A DNA stretch of 64,000 nt from Gammaproteobacteria bacterium (GTDB lineage: Bacteria; Pseudomonadota; Gammaproteobacteria; Steroidobacterales; Steroidobacteraceae), in the NCBI GenBank assembly GCA_024642505.1, contig JAHEAZ010000006.1:1-64000 (forward strand). The letters run 5' to 3'. The stretch's first letter is position 1, and every line of letters begins with the position of its first letter. The notes under the pieces were generated by a model that was not told the origin of the DNA, searched no databases, and saw only the letters and a program-made list of their open reading frames with translations. A program made the position numbers and the translations under genes. Shown piece by piece: positions 1 to 7,749 of the stretch.

Positions 1-457
1 CGTCGAAGGGTACCGAACGCAACAATCCCAGGCTGGTGCTCAGCTTGCCGCGGATCCTGTAGTCGATCGAATCCATCTGCTTGCCGCGACCCGAATTGGC
101 GATGCTCAGGATCGCGGTCGCGGCGTTGGCAGTGACGATCATGTCGAATTCCGCCTCGCCGAGTGCCGGCACCTCGAAGGCCCGCGCGCTGACGCCCTTG
201 GCAAAGTCCTCGCCGGCCAACTCGAAATTCACGTCAATGCCCCTGACAGGCAGGACCAGGTCATTCGGATTCTGGACCCGCAGTCGCACTATCAGCCGCT
301 GTTCGAAGAAGGTCATCTCCTGCACCTTGACGCCGACCAGCGACAACTGCGGCGCCTCGAGCTTCGGCAGCATCGACGCGCAACCGGCGCAGACGAGCAC
401 CACTGCGAGCCACCACCATGCCGGGCGTCTTCGGTTGCGACCGTTCGCCGGGTTCAT
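1..457 (-). CDS. LEA14-like (LEA type 2 / WHy domain) lipoprotein, C-terminus cut by window edge
   Basis: An open frame runs from an ATG at 457 to the window edge with no stop, giving 152 visible codons. GGAG lies six bases upstream of the ATG. The N-terminus has basic residues, a short hydrophobic stretch and a lipobox ending in AGC, so it is probably an outer- or inner-membrane lipoprotein. The rest, with segments such as LIVRLRVQNPND and a later SLGLLRSVPFD, reads like the LEA type 2 / WHy fold found in bacterial desiccation-related lipoproteins. No enzymatic function is expected. Confidence is good for the family and low for the role. Confidence 0.7.
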   Translation of the reverse strand, partial: MNPANGRNRRRPAWWWLAVVLVCAGCASMLPKLEAPQLSLVGVKVQEMTFFEQRLIVRLRVQNPNDLVLPVRGIDVNFELAGEDFAKGVSARAFEVPALGEAEFDMIVTANAATAILSIANSGRGKQMDSIDYRIRGKLSTSLGLLRSVPFD

Positions 458-668
458 GTGCATCTCCATCCCGTGTCCATGCCCCAGTATAGGGTCATCA
501 CCGTTGCCATCCCGGACATCAGCTGACGATCAGTCGCCCGGCGCAGATCTGCGGACGGCGGAACGCCGTCAACCAAAGAAGCGCCAACGCCGCGCTCGAT
601 TCCTTGCTGCAGGCCCATCAACCTGTGCCGACACGGCAGCACCTTGAATCGTCGACCAGGCTCGCCGC

Positions 669-1940
669 TCAAGACTGGCTGCGGAACATGTCTGCAGTCA
701 CCAGCGCCACGCCGCGCTTGGTGATGTAGAAGCGACGCGCGTCCTGCTCGGCGTCGTAGCCGATGACACAGCCATCAGGAATCTCGCAGTCCTCGTCGAT
801 GACTGCCTTGCGAATGCGGCAGTCGTAACCGATCCGCACGTTCGGCAGCACTACGGAACCCTCGACCCGGGATCTTTCCTCCACCCTGACGTTGGAGAAC
901 AACAGCGACTCACGTACCTCGGCGCCCGAGATGATGCATCCGCCGGCCACCATGGAATTGATCGCATGACCCCGGCGGCCATCATCGTCGAGCACGAACT
1001 TGGCTGGTGGCTGCTGTACTTGGTAGGTCCAGATCGGCCACTGGGCGTCGTACAGGTTCAGCTCCGGAGCCACGTGGACCAGTTCCATGTTGGCCTCGTA
1101 GAAGGCGTCGACGTTGCCCACGTCGCGCCAGTAGCTTTGCGCGCGGGTCCTGACATCCTGGAACGGATAGGCGAATACCGCCCGCTTGTGGATCGCCGCC
1201 GGGATGATATTACGGCCAAAGTCGTGTCCGGATTCAGGATTGAAGGCATCCTCCTCCAGCAGCCGTTCCAGCAGGCGCGTCTTGAAGACGTATATGCCCA
1301 TCGAGGCGAGCGCAACGCCTTCACGTCCCGGGATGGAGTCTGGATTGGCCGGCTTCTCGGAGAACTTCAGCACCTTGTTTTCCGGAGAGACCGTCAGCAC
1401 GCCGAATTCGCGGGCCTCGTCCAGCGACACCTCGACGACGCCGACGGTGATGTCGGCGCCCTTCTCCACGTGATGCGCCACCATCGGACCGTAGTCCATC
1501 TTGTAGACGTGGTCGCCGGCGAGGACCAGAACGTGCATTGGCCGGTGCTCGCGGATGTAGCCGAGGTTCTGGAACACCGCGTCGGCCGTGCCGCGGTACC
1601 AGTGCTCGCCCACCTGCTGCTGCGCTGGGATGACTTCGATGAACTCGCCGAACTCGCCACGCAGGTAGGACCAGCCACGCTGCACATGCTGGATCAGCGA
1701 GTGCGCCTTGTACTGGGTCAGGATCGCAATCTGGCGGATGCCGGAATTGACGCAGTTGGACAGCACGAAATCGATGATGCGGAACTTGCCCCCAAAGGGC
1801 GTAGCCGGCTTGCAGCGATGCTCCGTCAGGTGCTTGAGTCGCTCGCCCCGTCCGCCAGCCATGATTACCGCCAGCGTGCCCCGGGTCAGGCGACTGACGA
1901 ATCTTCCCGAGTGCCGACGGCCCGCCATACCACTCTCCAT
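669..1940 (-). CDS. glgC: Glucose-1-phosphate adenylyltransferase
   Basis: ADP-glucose pyrophosphorylase makes ADP-glucose from glucose-1-phosphate and ATP, the committed step of bacterial glycogen synthesis. The nucleotide-binding loop GGRGERL is at residues 29-35, followed by [16 protein letters not shown], the substrate motif [10 protein letters not shown] and the metal site GDHVYKMDY. The C-terminal third has the hexapeptide beta-helix carrying allosteric sites. I chose the ATG at 1940 (423 aa, normal for GlgC) because GGAGG lies five bases before it; the frame is open further upstream but that part is not GlgC-like. No other glycogen gene is next to it. Confidence 0.95.
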   Translation of the reverse strand: MESGMAGRRHSGRFVSRLTRGTLAVIMAGGRGERLKHLTEHRCKPATPFGGKFRIIDFVLSNCVNSGIRQIAILTQYKAHSLIQHVQRGWSYLRGEFGEFIEVIPAQQQVGEHWYRGTADAVFQNLGYIREHRPMHVLVLAGDHVYKMDYGPMVAHHVEKGADITVGVVEVSLDEAREFGVLTVSPENKVLKFSEKPANPDSIPGREGVALASMGIYVFKTRLLERLLEEDAFNPESGHDFGRNIIPAAIHKRAVFAYPFQDVRTRAQSYWRDVGNVDAFYEANMELVHVAPELNLYDAQWPIWTYQVQQPPAKFVLDDDGRRGHAINSMVAGGCIISGAEVRESLLFSNVRVEERSRVEGSVVLPNVRIGYDCRIRKAVIDEDCEIPDGCVIGYDAEQDARRFYITKRGVALVTADMFRSQS

Positions 1941-2107
1941 GCCGTCCTCCGCCTGTTTACGCCCCCGTATGGTAGCCACAGCCCCCGAGCTAGCAAGCGG
2001 ATAGATTCGCGGGACTTCAAGCTCCGCCCCAAACCCCTCTGCTCGCCGACTGGCTGGGAAACCCTGTGGCGACGTCGACCTGGTTGACAAACGGACTGGA
2101 CTGGGGC

Positions 2108-2140
2108 TTGACTAGTATTAAGTTAGTAGTATTATTTACT
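2108..2140 (+). promoter_or_regulatory. Sigma70-like promoter overlapped by a candidate PadR operator
   Basis: An AT-rich island in high-GC surroundings directly precedes the PadR gene. TTGACT (2108-2113) and TATTAT (2130-2135) are 16 bases apart, a good promoter match. AGTA (2125-2128), eight bases, then TACT (2137-2140) form an inverted repeat. The 4-8-4 geometry is that of known PadR operators, although the usual half-site is ATGT/ACAT. Overlap with the -10 suggests autorepression. This is inference from sequence only. Confidence 0.5.
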
Positions 2141-2162
2141 CAACAGTGCAAGGGACTGCCTT

Positions 2163-2579
2163 ATGGATCCAACCGCGCAAAACCAAGGCGAGACCTTGGA
2201 TACCGACATGCCAGCGCAGGACCCGCTCTCGCGCAAGTTTCAGAAGGAACTAAACGCCGGCCTGGTCGCGCTCGTGCTGCTGGCCATCCTCGACCAGGCC
2301 GAGGAAGATCTCTATGGGTACCAGATTGCCAAGCGGCTCCAGCGCCAAGGCGGCTCGGGCACCCTGGTCAAACAGGGAGCGCTTTATCCGGTACTGCGAA
2401 CGCTGTCTGCAGCGGGCCTGCTGGCCAGCCGTGTAGTGCCGTCCTATTCCGGCCCGCCGCGCCGTTACTACCGGATTACAGCGATGGGCCGCGAGACTCT
2501 CCAGAACTGGCGTGCGATCTGGCACGACACGCGCGATTTCGTCAACGATTTCACCGACCCAATGGGGGACAGGCCATGA
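2163..2579 (+). CDS. PadR-family transcriptional regulator
   Basis: A 138-aa PadR-type winged-helix regulator. The core has the family pattern: a helix ending LAILDQAEEDLYGYQIAKRL, then LVKQGALYPVLRTLSAAGLL and the wing SGPPRRYYRIT. An N-terminal extension of about 20 residues precedes the domain; the Met at residue 16 is an alternative start. The stop overlaps the start of the next gene by ATGA, so the two are translationally coupled. PadR-HAAS membrane protein pairs are common, with the regulator usually repressing its own operon in response to envelope or antimicrobial stress. The ligand is unknown. Confidence 0.88.
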   Translation: MDPTAQNQGETLDTDMPAQDPLSRKFQKELNAGLVALVLLAILDQAEEDLYGYQIAKRLQRQGGSGTLVKQGALYPVLRTLSAAGLLASRVVPSYSGPPRRYYRITAMGRETLQNWRAIWHDTRDFVNDFTDPMGDRP

Positions 2580-3481
2580 ACACTTCTGGCGCGCCGCGCT
2601 CGATCGAGCATTACCTCAAGGCGCTTAGAGAAACCCTGACGGGCGAAGACCCGGCGCTGATCCAGGACGCGCTGTACGACGCCGAGGAGTATCTCCGCGC
2701 GGAGATCAATGCGAACCCCGGTAAAAGCGAGGCGGACGTGCTGGAGCTGATCGCCAGCACCTACGGCGCACCGGATGAGGTCGCGGAGGCCTACCGCACG
2801 ACTGAAAGGCAGGTCCGCGAAGCACTTGCTCCACCTAAGCCGAAGCAGCATCGCACCGTGCTCGGGCGATTCTTCGGTGTGTACGCGGAGTCGCGGACCT
2901 GGACCGCCTTGTTCTATTCGCTGCTCGCGCTAGGCACCGGCATCGTCTACTTCACGGTGACCGTCACCGGCCTGTCGATGTCCCTGGGGTTCGCGATCCT
3001 GATCGTCGGCATCCCGTTCTTCCTGCTTTTCGTCGGTTTCACGCGGGTGCTCGCCCTGGCCGAGGGCAGACTGGTAGAAGGCCTGCTGGGCCAGCGCATG
3101 CCACGGCGGCCGCGCTACCCGCAGAAGGACCGGCCGGTGATGGAGCGGATCAAGGAGATGCTTGCCGACAGGCGGACCTGGACGACGATGCTGTACTTCC
3201 TGCTGATGTTGCCCCTCGGCATCGTTTACTTCACGGTTGCCGTGACCGGCCTGGCCGCAGGGCTGTCCCTGATCCTGGGCCCGCTGAGCGCGTTCCTGTT
3301 CCACGGCGAAGGCCTCAATATCGACGGGGTCTACGTCACCGCCGAACCGATGATTGGACTGATCGCCGTGCCGCTCGGCATCGTGCTCCTCACGCTGGTG
3401 CTGCATTTGATCCGCGGCATTGGCACCATGCACGGCGGACTCGCCAAGAACCTGCTGGTGGCGCAATCCCGCGCCGACTGA
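2576..3481 (+). CDS. HAAS-domain membrane protein with two tandem TM modules
   Basis: A 301-aa protein coupled to the PadR gene. Residues 8-80 form a HAAS (DUF1700-type) helical domain, with sequence such as SIEHYLKALRETL and a YGAPDEVAEAY turn. Two related membrane modules follow. The first begins RTWTALFYSLLALGTGIVYF and the second RTWTTMLYFLLMLPLGIVYF; each is followed by TVTVTGL or TVAVTGL and further hydrophobic helices, so the region looks internally duplicated (putative-sensor type). HAAS proteins paired with PadR are thought to be membrane stress effectors. No enzymatic residues are seen. Confidence 0.75.
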   Translation: MNTSGAPRSIEHYLKALRETLTGEDPALIQDALYDAEEYLRAEINANPGKSEADVLELIASTYGAPDEVAEAYRTTERQVREALAPPKPKQHRTVLGRFFGVYAESRTWTALFYSLLALGTGIVYFTVTVTGLSMSLGFAILIVGIPFFLLFVGFTRVLALAEGRLVEGLLGQRMPRRPRYPQKDRPVMERIKEMLADRRTWTTMLYFLLMLPLGIVYFTVAVTGLAAGLSLILGPLSAFLFHGEGLNIDGVYVTAEPMIGLIAVPLGIVLLTLVLHLIRGIGTMHGGLAKNLLVAQSRAD

Positions 3482-3527
3482 GCGGAACCGGTTCACGCGG
3501 CACAGTCCAGCGGAGGACCCGAGAGTC

Positions 3528-4097
3528 ATGCATGGACTGGTCGCGACGCTCATTCTTTACGGAATGCTTGCTGGAGCTGAGCCGGTGGCCGCGGCCCCAC
3601 CGGCTTGCCTGCACGATGGCAGCGGGTTCCTGACCGCCAGGCTGCGGGGCGACGTCGAGGTTGAGCTCGAGTGGCGCGAGCCCGGGCTGGCGTGCACGGG
3701 GATGCCGCGGCCGGATGGGCTCGGAATGCGCCTGCGCTTTTCGGGCAAGCTGCCGGACGGCAGCGACCTGGCGATCGTCTTTGCCCCACCGGTGCTGCAG
3801 GAAGGCGCAAGCGCCAGGGCGGTTCCCGTGAACGTCACCGTTCTTCACGAGGCGAGCGGTATGATCTACGGCACTCGCGGCGAACAGCGCTGTATGCTGG
3901 ATGAAGTCACACAACAACGCCTGCCGGATGCCGCCGCGAACCAACGGACCTGGCAAGTCGAGGCGCGAGGCTTCTGCACCGAGCCGGCCAGGGCGCTGGA
4001 CGACAGCGGGGTCATCCTGATGACGCGCTTCGATTTTCGTGGGCAGGTGATCCTGCGGCGCGAAGAAGCTCGTGACAGTACCGCTCCCGACTCATGA
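3528..4097 (+). CDS. Hypothetical exported protein
   Basis: A 189-aa protein starting at the ATG at 3528, with GGAGGA ten bases upstream. The first 25 residues look like a signal peptide ending near PVAAAPPA. The mature part has four cysteines and a mixed beta-type composition, possibly a small periplasmic beta-sandwich. I do not recognise the family. Its stop overlaps the start of the DUF192 gene by ATGA, so the two exported proteins are probably co-expressed. It is about 45 bp downstream of the HAAS gene and may belong to the same transcript. Confidence 0.6.
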   Translation: MHGLVATLILYGMLAGAEPVAAAPPACLHDGSGFLTARLRGDVEVELEWREPGLACTGMPRPDGLGMRLRFSGKLPDGSDLAIVFAPPVLQEGASARAVPVNVTVLHEASGMIYGTRGEQRCMLDEVTQQRLPDAAANQRTWQVEARGFCTEPARALDDSGVILMTRFDFRGQVILRREEARDSTAPDS

Positions 4098-4594
4098 GGG
4101 ATGTCGCCATGCCGCTGAGAATGGCCGGCCTGTGCCTGCTGGCGCTGCTGGCAGGGAGCGCCTGCGCTGCATCTCCCGACGGCGCGGAGCCGCTGGACAA
4201 TTTTCCGCGCTCCAGCGTGCAGGTTTCCGGCGGCGGCGCCATGCACAGCTTCGAGGTCTGGGTCGCGGACACGCCGCTGCGCCGCTCTCAGGGGCTGATG
4301 TTCGTGCGCAAACTGGCACCTGACCAGGGCATGTTATTCGTGTTCGACCCGATCCAGTACGCGTCCTTCTGGATGCAGAACACGTATGTATCGCTCGACC
4401 TGATTTTCATTGCGCCGGACGGACGGATCGTCAACGTCATCGCGGGCGCGACGCCGCTGTCCACCGATCCGCTGGTGAGCGTGGCGCCGGTCAGCGGCGT
4501 GCTCGAGGTTGTGGCGGGAACCACCGAGCGGCTGGGAATACACGCAGGGGATCGCGTCGTGCACCCGGCTTTCAGGTTGCCCGCGGCGAAGTAA
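4094..4594 (+). CDS. DUF192 family exported protein
   Basis: A 166-aa protein with a signal peptide (MPLRMAGLCLLALLAGSACA, possibly a lipobox) and a DUF192 domain over about residues 40-160. Family hallmarks are the segments TPLRRSQGLMFVRKL, MLFVFD and FWMQNTYVSLDLIFI, followed by a VLEV strand. DUF192 has no firm function; members are small extracytoplasmic beta-barrels. A second possible start lies at residue 6. It is coupled by a 4-base overlap to the upstream exported protein and converges on the following minus-strand gene. Confidence 0.85.
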   Translation: MRDVAMPLRMAGLCLLALLAGSACAASPDGAEPLDNFPRSSVQVSGGGAMHSFEVWVADTPLRRSQGLMFVRKLAPDQGMLFVFDPIQYASFWMQNTYVSLDLIFIAPDGRIVNVIAGATPLSTDPLVSVAPVSGVLEVVAGTTERLGIHAGDRVVHPAFRLPAAK

Positions 4595-4645
4595 CTGGCC
4601 GCGATGTGCGTCGCCGTCTTCGCGGGGATCTGCACGCTGCAACGT

Positions 4646-5335
4646 TCACTTCCAGTCCGTAACTTCGGAAACCCCGTGGCGATCGATGTCCGGCACCCGT
4701 GCGTCGTCGGCCGGATAGCCGACAACCAGTAAGAGGAAGGGCCGCTCCATGTCCTTTGGCCGCCCGAGGATTTCATTCAGGAACCCCATCGGGCTCGGCG
4801 TGTGGGTGAGCGTGGCCAGTCCGGCCCGCTGACAGGCTGCCAGGAACAGCCCGGTGGCCAGCCCGACAGATTCGTCGGTGTAGTAATGCTTGACCTTGCT
4901 GCCGTCGGCGCGCCGGTCGAAGCGCCGGATGAAGATCGCGACCAGCCACGGCGCAGTTTCCAGGAACGGCTTGTCAGCGTTCGTGCCAAGCGGCGCGATA
5001 GCCTCGAGCCAACCCTCCGGTGCGCGGTGGGCGTAGAACTCGCGCTCCTCGGCTTCCGCGCCTGCGCGAATGCGCCGCTTTATGGCAGGGTCCGACACCG
5101 CGACGAACCTCCAGGGCTGCTGGTTCGCGCCCGAAGGCGCCGCGGTCGCCGCCCGCAGGCACTCCTCGATGATCCCGCGTGGCACACCGCGAGAAGAAAA
5201 GTCCCGCACGCTGCGTCGGCGCTGCATGTCGTCGGCGAACTCCCGGGCTCGCGCCAGCATCGCCTGGGGCGGGTACTCGACATATCCCGGCAGCGGGATC
5301 ATCGGCGGGGTTGTCTTGCCTTCATGCTTACTCAT
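4646..5335 (-). CDS. Nitroreductase-fold flavoprotein, iodotyrosine deiodinase-like
   Basis: A 229-aa FMN protein of the nitroreductase superfamily, with the RRSVRDF FMN-phosphate motif and [14 protein letters not shown]. It resembles the iodotyrosine deiodinase (IYD) branch rather than NfsB or BluB types: the segments [20 protein letters not shown] and VPDIDR match the mammalian enzyme in order. The three IYD residues that grip the zwitterion of halotyrosine (Glu, Tyr, Lys; human 157/161/182) are present as E97, Y101 and K122 with identical spacing. The likely reaction is reductive dehalogenation of halotyrosines. The start is uncertain: the frame stays open upstream and no strong ribosome site is seen at 5335. 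Confidence 0.8.
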   Translation of the reverse strand: MSKHEGKTTPPMIPLPGYVEYPPQAMLARAREFADDMQRRRSVRDFSSRGVPRGIIEECLRAATAAPSGANQQPWRFVAVSDPAIKRRIRAGAEAEEREFYAHRAPEGWLEAIAPLGTNADKPFLETAPWLVAIFIRRFDRRADGSKVKHYYTDESVGLATGLFLAACQRAGLATLTHTPSPMGFLNEILGRPKDMERPFLLLVVGYPADDARVPDIDRHGVSEVTDWK

Positions 5336-5495
5336 CGAGCCATTGTGAATAATCACGCCGTCAGGGTCACTGCATGTCCGGTCGCTGCCACCCGAATCAG
5401 CCTTGACCAGGACCGACGCGTCAAAGTGACATTGTATGCACCGCAACATGAACGAGCCTGTCCACCCGGATCCTGTACTGCAGTGCAGCAGCTCA

Positions 5496-5600
5496 TAGAC
5501 CAAGGTCTAGGACCTGCGTCCGCGTACAGATCCTTCGACCAAAGTCGGGACGTGGCGGTTGCAGCCGGTTGCTAGATTGCCCACTGACCAAAACTCGGAC
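5496..5600. promoter_or_regulatory. Three GACCAA-type boxes upstream of the symporter operon
   Basis: Three related boxes precede the DUF4212 gene. At 5496-5509 TAGACC-AA-GGTCTA is a perfect dyad. At 5536-5547 CGAC-CAAA-GTCG is a perfect 4-4-4 dyad. At about 5585-5597 TGACCAAAACTCG is a degraded copy. The first two centres are about 39 bp apart and the third a further 48 bp or so. The pattern suggests a dimeric response regulator of the LuxR/FixJ type, such as the CrbR/ErdR regulator that activates acetate-uptake symporters in other gammaproteobacteria. Assignment to that regulator is inference. Confidence 0.5.
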
Positions 5601-5617
5601 CCTAGGGGGATTACGCC

Positions 5618-5875
5618 GTGAGCAAAGAAAGAGAAGGCGCCTACTGGAAAGAGAACCTGCGGCTGGTCGCCGCGCTTCTCGCCATCTGGTTCATCGTGTC
5701 CTATGGATGCGGCATCCTGCTCGTGGACTGGCTCGACCAGTTCCATATCGCGGGATTCCCGCTCGGCTTCTGGTTCGCCCAGCAGGGCTCGATGTACGTA
5801 TTCGTTGTGCTCATTTGGGTCTACGTGTTCCGCATGAACACCATGGACCGCAAGCACGACGTCCACGAAGACTGA
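5618..5875 (+). CDS. DUF4212 small subunit of sodium:solute symporter
   Basis: An 85-aa inner-membrane protein with two transmembrane helices (about residues 15-37 and 50-70), starting at GTG 5618 behind an AGGGGGA ribosome site. The conserved feature is YWKENLRLVAALLAIWFIVS at the N-terminus. DUF4212 proteins are always the partner of a VC_2705-type sodium:solute symporter, encoded just 16 bp downstream here. The subunit probably stabilises or directs the symporter; it has no transport residues of its own. Confidence 0.92.
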   Translation: MSKEREGAYWKENLRLVAALLAIWFIVSYGCGILLVDWLDQFHIAGFPLGFWFAQQGSMYVFVVLIWVYVFRMNTMDRKHDVHED

Positions 5876-5891
5876 TCGGGAGGATCACAAC

Positions 5892-7592
5892 ATGTCAGTC
5901 ATGACCTGGACCTACCTGATCGTAGGCCTTAGCTTCTCTCTCTACATCGGCATCGCCATATGGAGCCGGGTGTCTACCACGCAGGGCTACTACGTCGCCG
6001 GCGGCGGTGTCAGCCCGCTTGCCAATGGCATGGCGACCGCCGCGGACTGGATGTCGGCTGCATCGTTCATCTCGATGGCCGGCCTCATTTCCTTCATGGG
6101 CCGCGACGGCACGGTCTACCTGATGGGCTGGACCGGCGGCTACGTGCTGCTGGCGATGCTGCTTGCGCCATACCTGCGCAAATTCGGCAAGTACACGGTT
6201 CCCGACTTCATCGGTGACCGCTACTACTCGGATACCGCGCGCCTGGTGGCGGTGATCTGTGCCGTGTTCGTGTCCTTTACCTACGTTGCCGGCCAGATGC
6301 GCGGCGTCGGCATCGTGTTCTCGCGCTTCCTGGAAGTACCGATCAACACCGGCGTCATCATCGGCATGGCGATCGTGTTCTTTTACGCGGTGCTCGGCGG
6401 CATGAAGGGCATTACCTATACCCAGGTGGCGCAGTACTGCGTGCTGATCTTTGCCTACCTGGTACCGGCGGTCTTCATCTCCATGCTGCTGACCGGGCAC
6501 GTCATCCCGCAGTTCGGCTTCGGCGCCGAAATGCAGGATGGCGGCCACCTGCTCGACAAGCTCAACGGACTGAGCACCGAACTCGGTTTCTCGCCTTACA
6601 CCAGCGGCACAAAGAGTACGATCGACGTGTTCGCCATTACCTTCGCGCTGATGGTCGGTACCGCCGGTCTGCCACACGTGATCGTCCGCTTCTTCACCGT
6701 CCCGAAGGTCTCCGACGCGCGCAAGTCAGCTGGCTGGGCGCTGTTCTTCATCGCGCTGCTGTACACGACCGCGCCGGCGGTAGCCGCCTTCGCGCGCGTC
6801 AACATGATCACGACGATCAACGGCGCCGACGGCCAGGGCGTGCTGGCCACCGAGGCTCCGGCGTGGATCGCCAACTGGCAGAAGACTGGCCTGATCAAGT
6901 GGGAAGACAAGAACGGCGACGGCCGTATGTTCTACGCCAAGGATGATCGCAACGAGATGACCATCGACCGCGACATCATGGTGCTGGCCAATCCCGAGAT
7001 CGCCAAGCTACCCAACTGGGTCATCGCGCTGGTGGCGGCCGGCGGCCTGGCTGCAGCGCTGTCCACGGCGGCGGGCCTGCTGCTGGTGATCTCCTCGTCG
7101 ATCTCGCATGACCTGCTCAAGAAGATGATCATGAAGGACATTACGGAGAAGCAGGAACTGCTGTACGCGCGCGTCGCGGCGTTCTTCGCGGTGGTCATCG
7201 CAGGCCTGCTGGGCATTTTCCCGCCGGCCTTCGTCGCCCAGGTGGTGGCCTTCGCGTTCGGACTGGCGGCAGCGTCGTTCTTCCCCGCGATCATCCTGGG
7301 GATCTTCGACAAGCGCGCCAACATGCAGGGTGCAATTTCCGGCATGGTGGTCGGCATCGTGTTTACGGCCGGGTACATCATCTACTTCAAGTTCGTGAAC
7401 CCGGCGGGCAACAATGCCAGCAACTGGCTGTGGGGCATATCGCCGGAAGGCATCGGCTCCATCGGCATGTTGCTGAACATCGTGGTGACCTACACCATCA
7501 GTCACCTGACCGCGCCACCGCCGGCGCACATCCAGGAGCTGGTGGACCATATCCGCGTCCCGCGCGGTGCGGGTGCTGCGACGCATCACTGA
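5892..7592 (+). CDS. Sodium:solute symporter, VC_2705/ActP-like
   Basis: A 566-aa symporter of the solute:sodium symporter family with about 13 transmembrane helices. Typical segments include AADWMSAASFISMAGL near the N-terminus, GGMKGITYTQVAQY and GTAGLPHVIVRFF. An insertion at about residues 295-365 (charged, with DKNGDGRMF) is characteristic of the VC_2705 subfamily. The likely substrate is acetate or another short monocarboxylate taken up with Na+. It forms an operon with the DUF4212 gene and ends at a strong terminator. The DUF294 and exonuclease genes that follow are its usual chromosomal neighbours. Confidence 0.92.
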   Translation: MSVMTWTYLIVGLSFSLYIGIAIWSRVSTTQGYYVAGGGVSPLANGMATAADWMSAASFISMAGLISFMGRDGTVYLMGWTGGYVLLAMLLAPYLRKFGKYTVPDFIGDRYYSDTARLVAVICAVFVSFTYVAGQMRGVGIVFSRFLEVPINTGVIIGMAIVFFYAVLGGMKGITYTQVAQYCVLIFAYLVPAVFISMLLTGHVIPQFGFGAEMQDGGHLLDKLNGLSTELGFSPYTSGTKSTIDVFAITFALMVGTAGLPHVIVRFFTVPKVSDARKSAGWALFFIALLYTTAPAVAAFARVNMITTINGADGQGVLATEAPAWIANWQKTGLIKWEDKNGDGRMFYAKDDRNEMTIDRDIMVLANPEIAKLPNWVIALVAAGGLAAALSTAAGLLLVISSSISHDLLKKMIMKDITEKQELLYARVAAFFAVVIAGLLGIFPPAFVAQVVAFAFGLAAASFFPAIILGIFDKRANMQGAISGMVVGIVFTAGYIIYFKFVNPAGNNASNWLWGISPEGIGSIGMLLNIVVTYTISHLTAPPPAHIQELVDHIRVPRGAGAATHH

Positions 7593-7609
7593 GAATTGGT
7601 GACAACCTC

Positions 7610-7644
7610 AACGGGGGCGACCGCAAGGTCGTCCCCGTTTTTTT
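7610..7644 (+). terminator. Rho-independent terminator of the symporter operon
   Basis: A 13-bp GC-rich stem (7610-7622 with 7627-7639, one G-T pair) and a GCAA tetraloop are followed by a run of T from 7638 to 7644. It lies 18 bp after the symporter stop codon. Confidence 0.92.
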
Positions 7645-7749
7645 GCACCAATTCGGCGATATTCCCGCTTTCCATTCCCACCGCCGGCCATGCCTTGCGG
7701 ACGGGTCAGGTCGAAAATGAAAATGGCGATATCCCCTTCTGACTAGAAT

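Noticed and set aside
966-2087. Long open frame antisense to glgC
   Set aside because: It lies on the complement of a clear GlgC with family motifs; high GC gives long shadow frames, and its translation is low-complexity.
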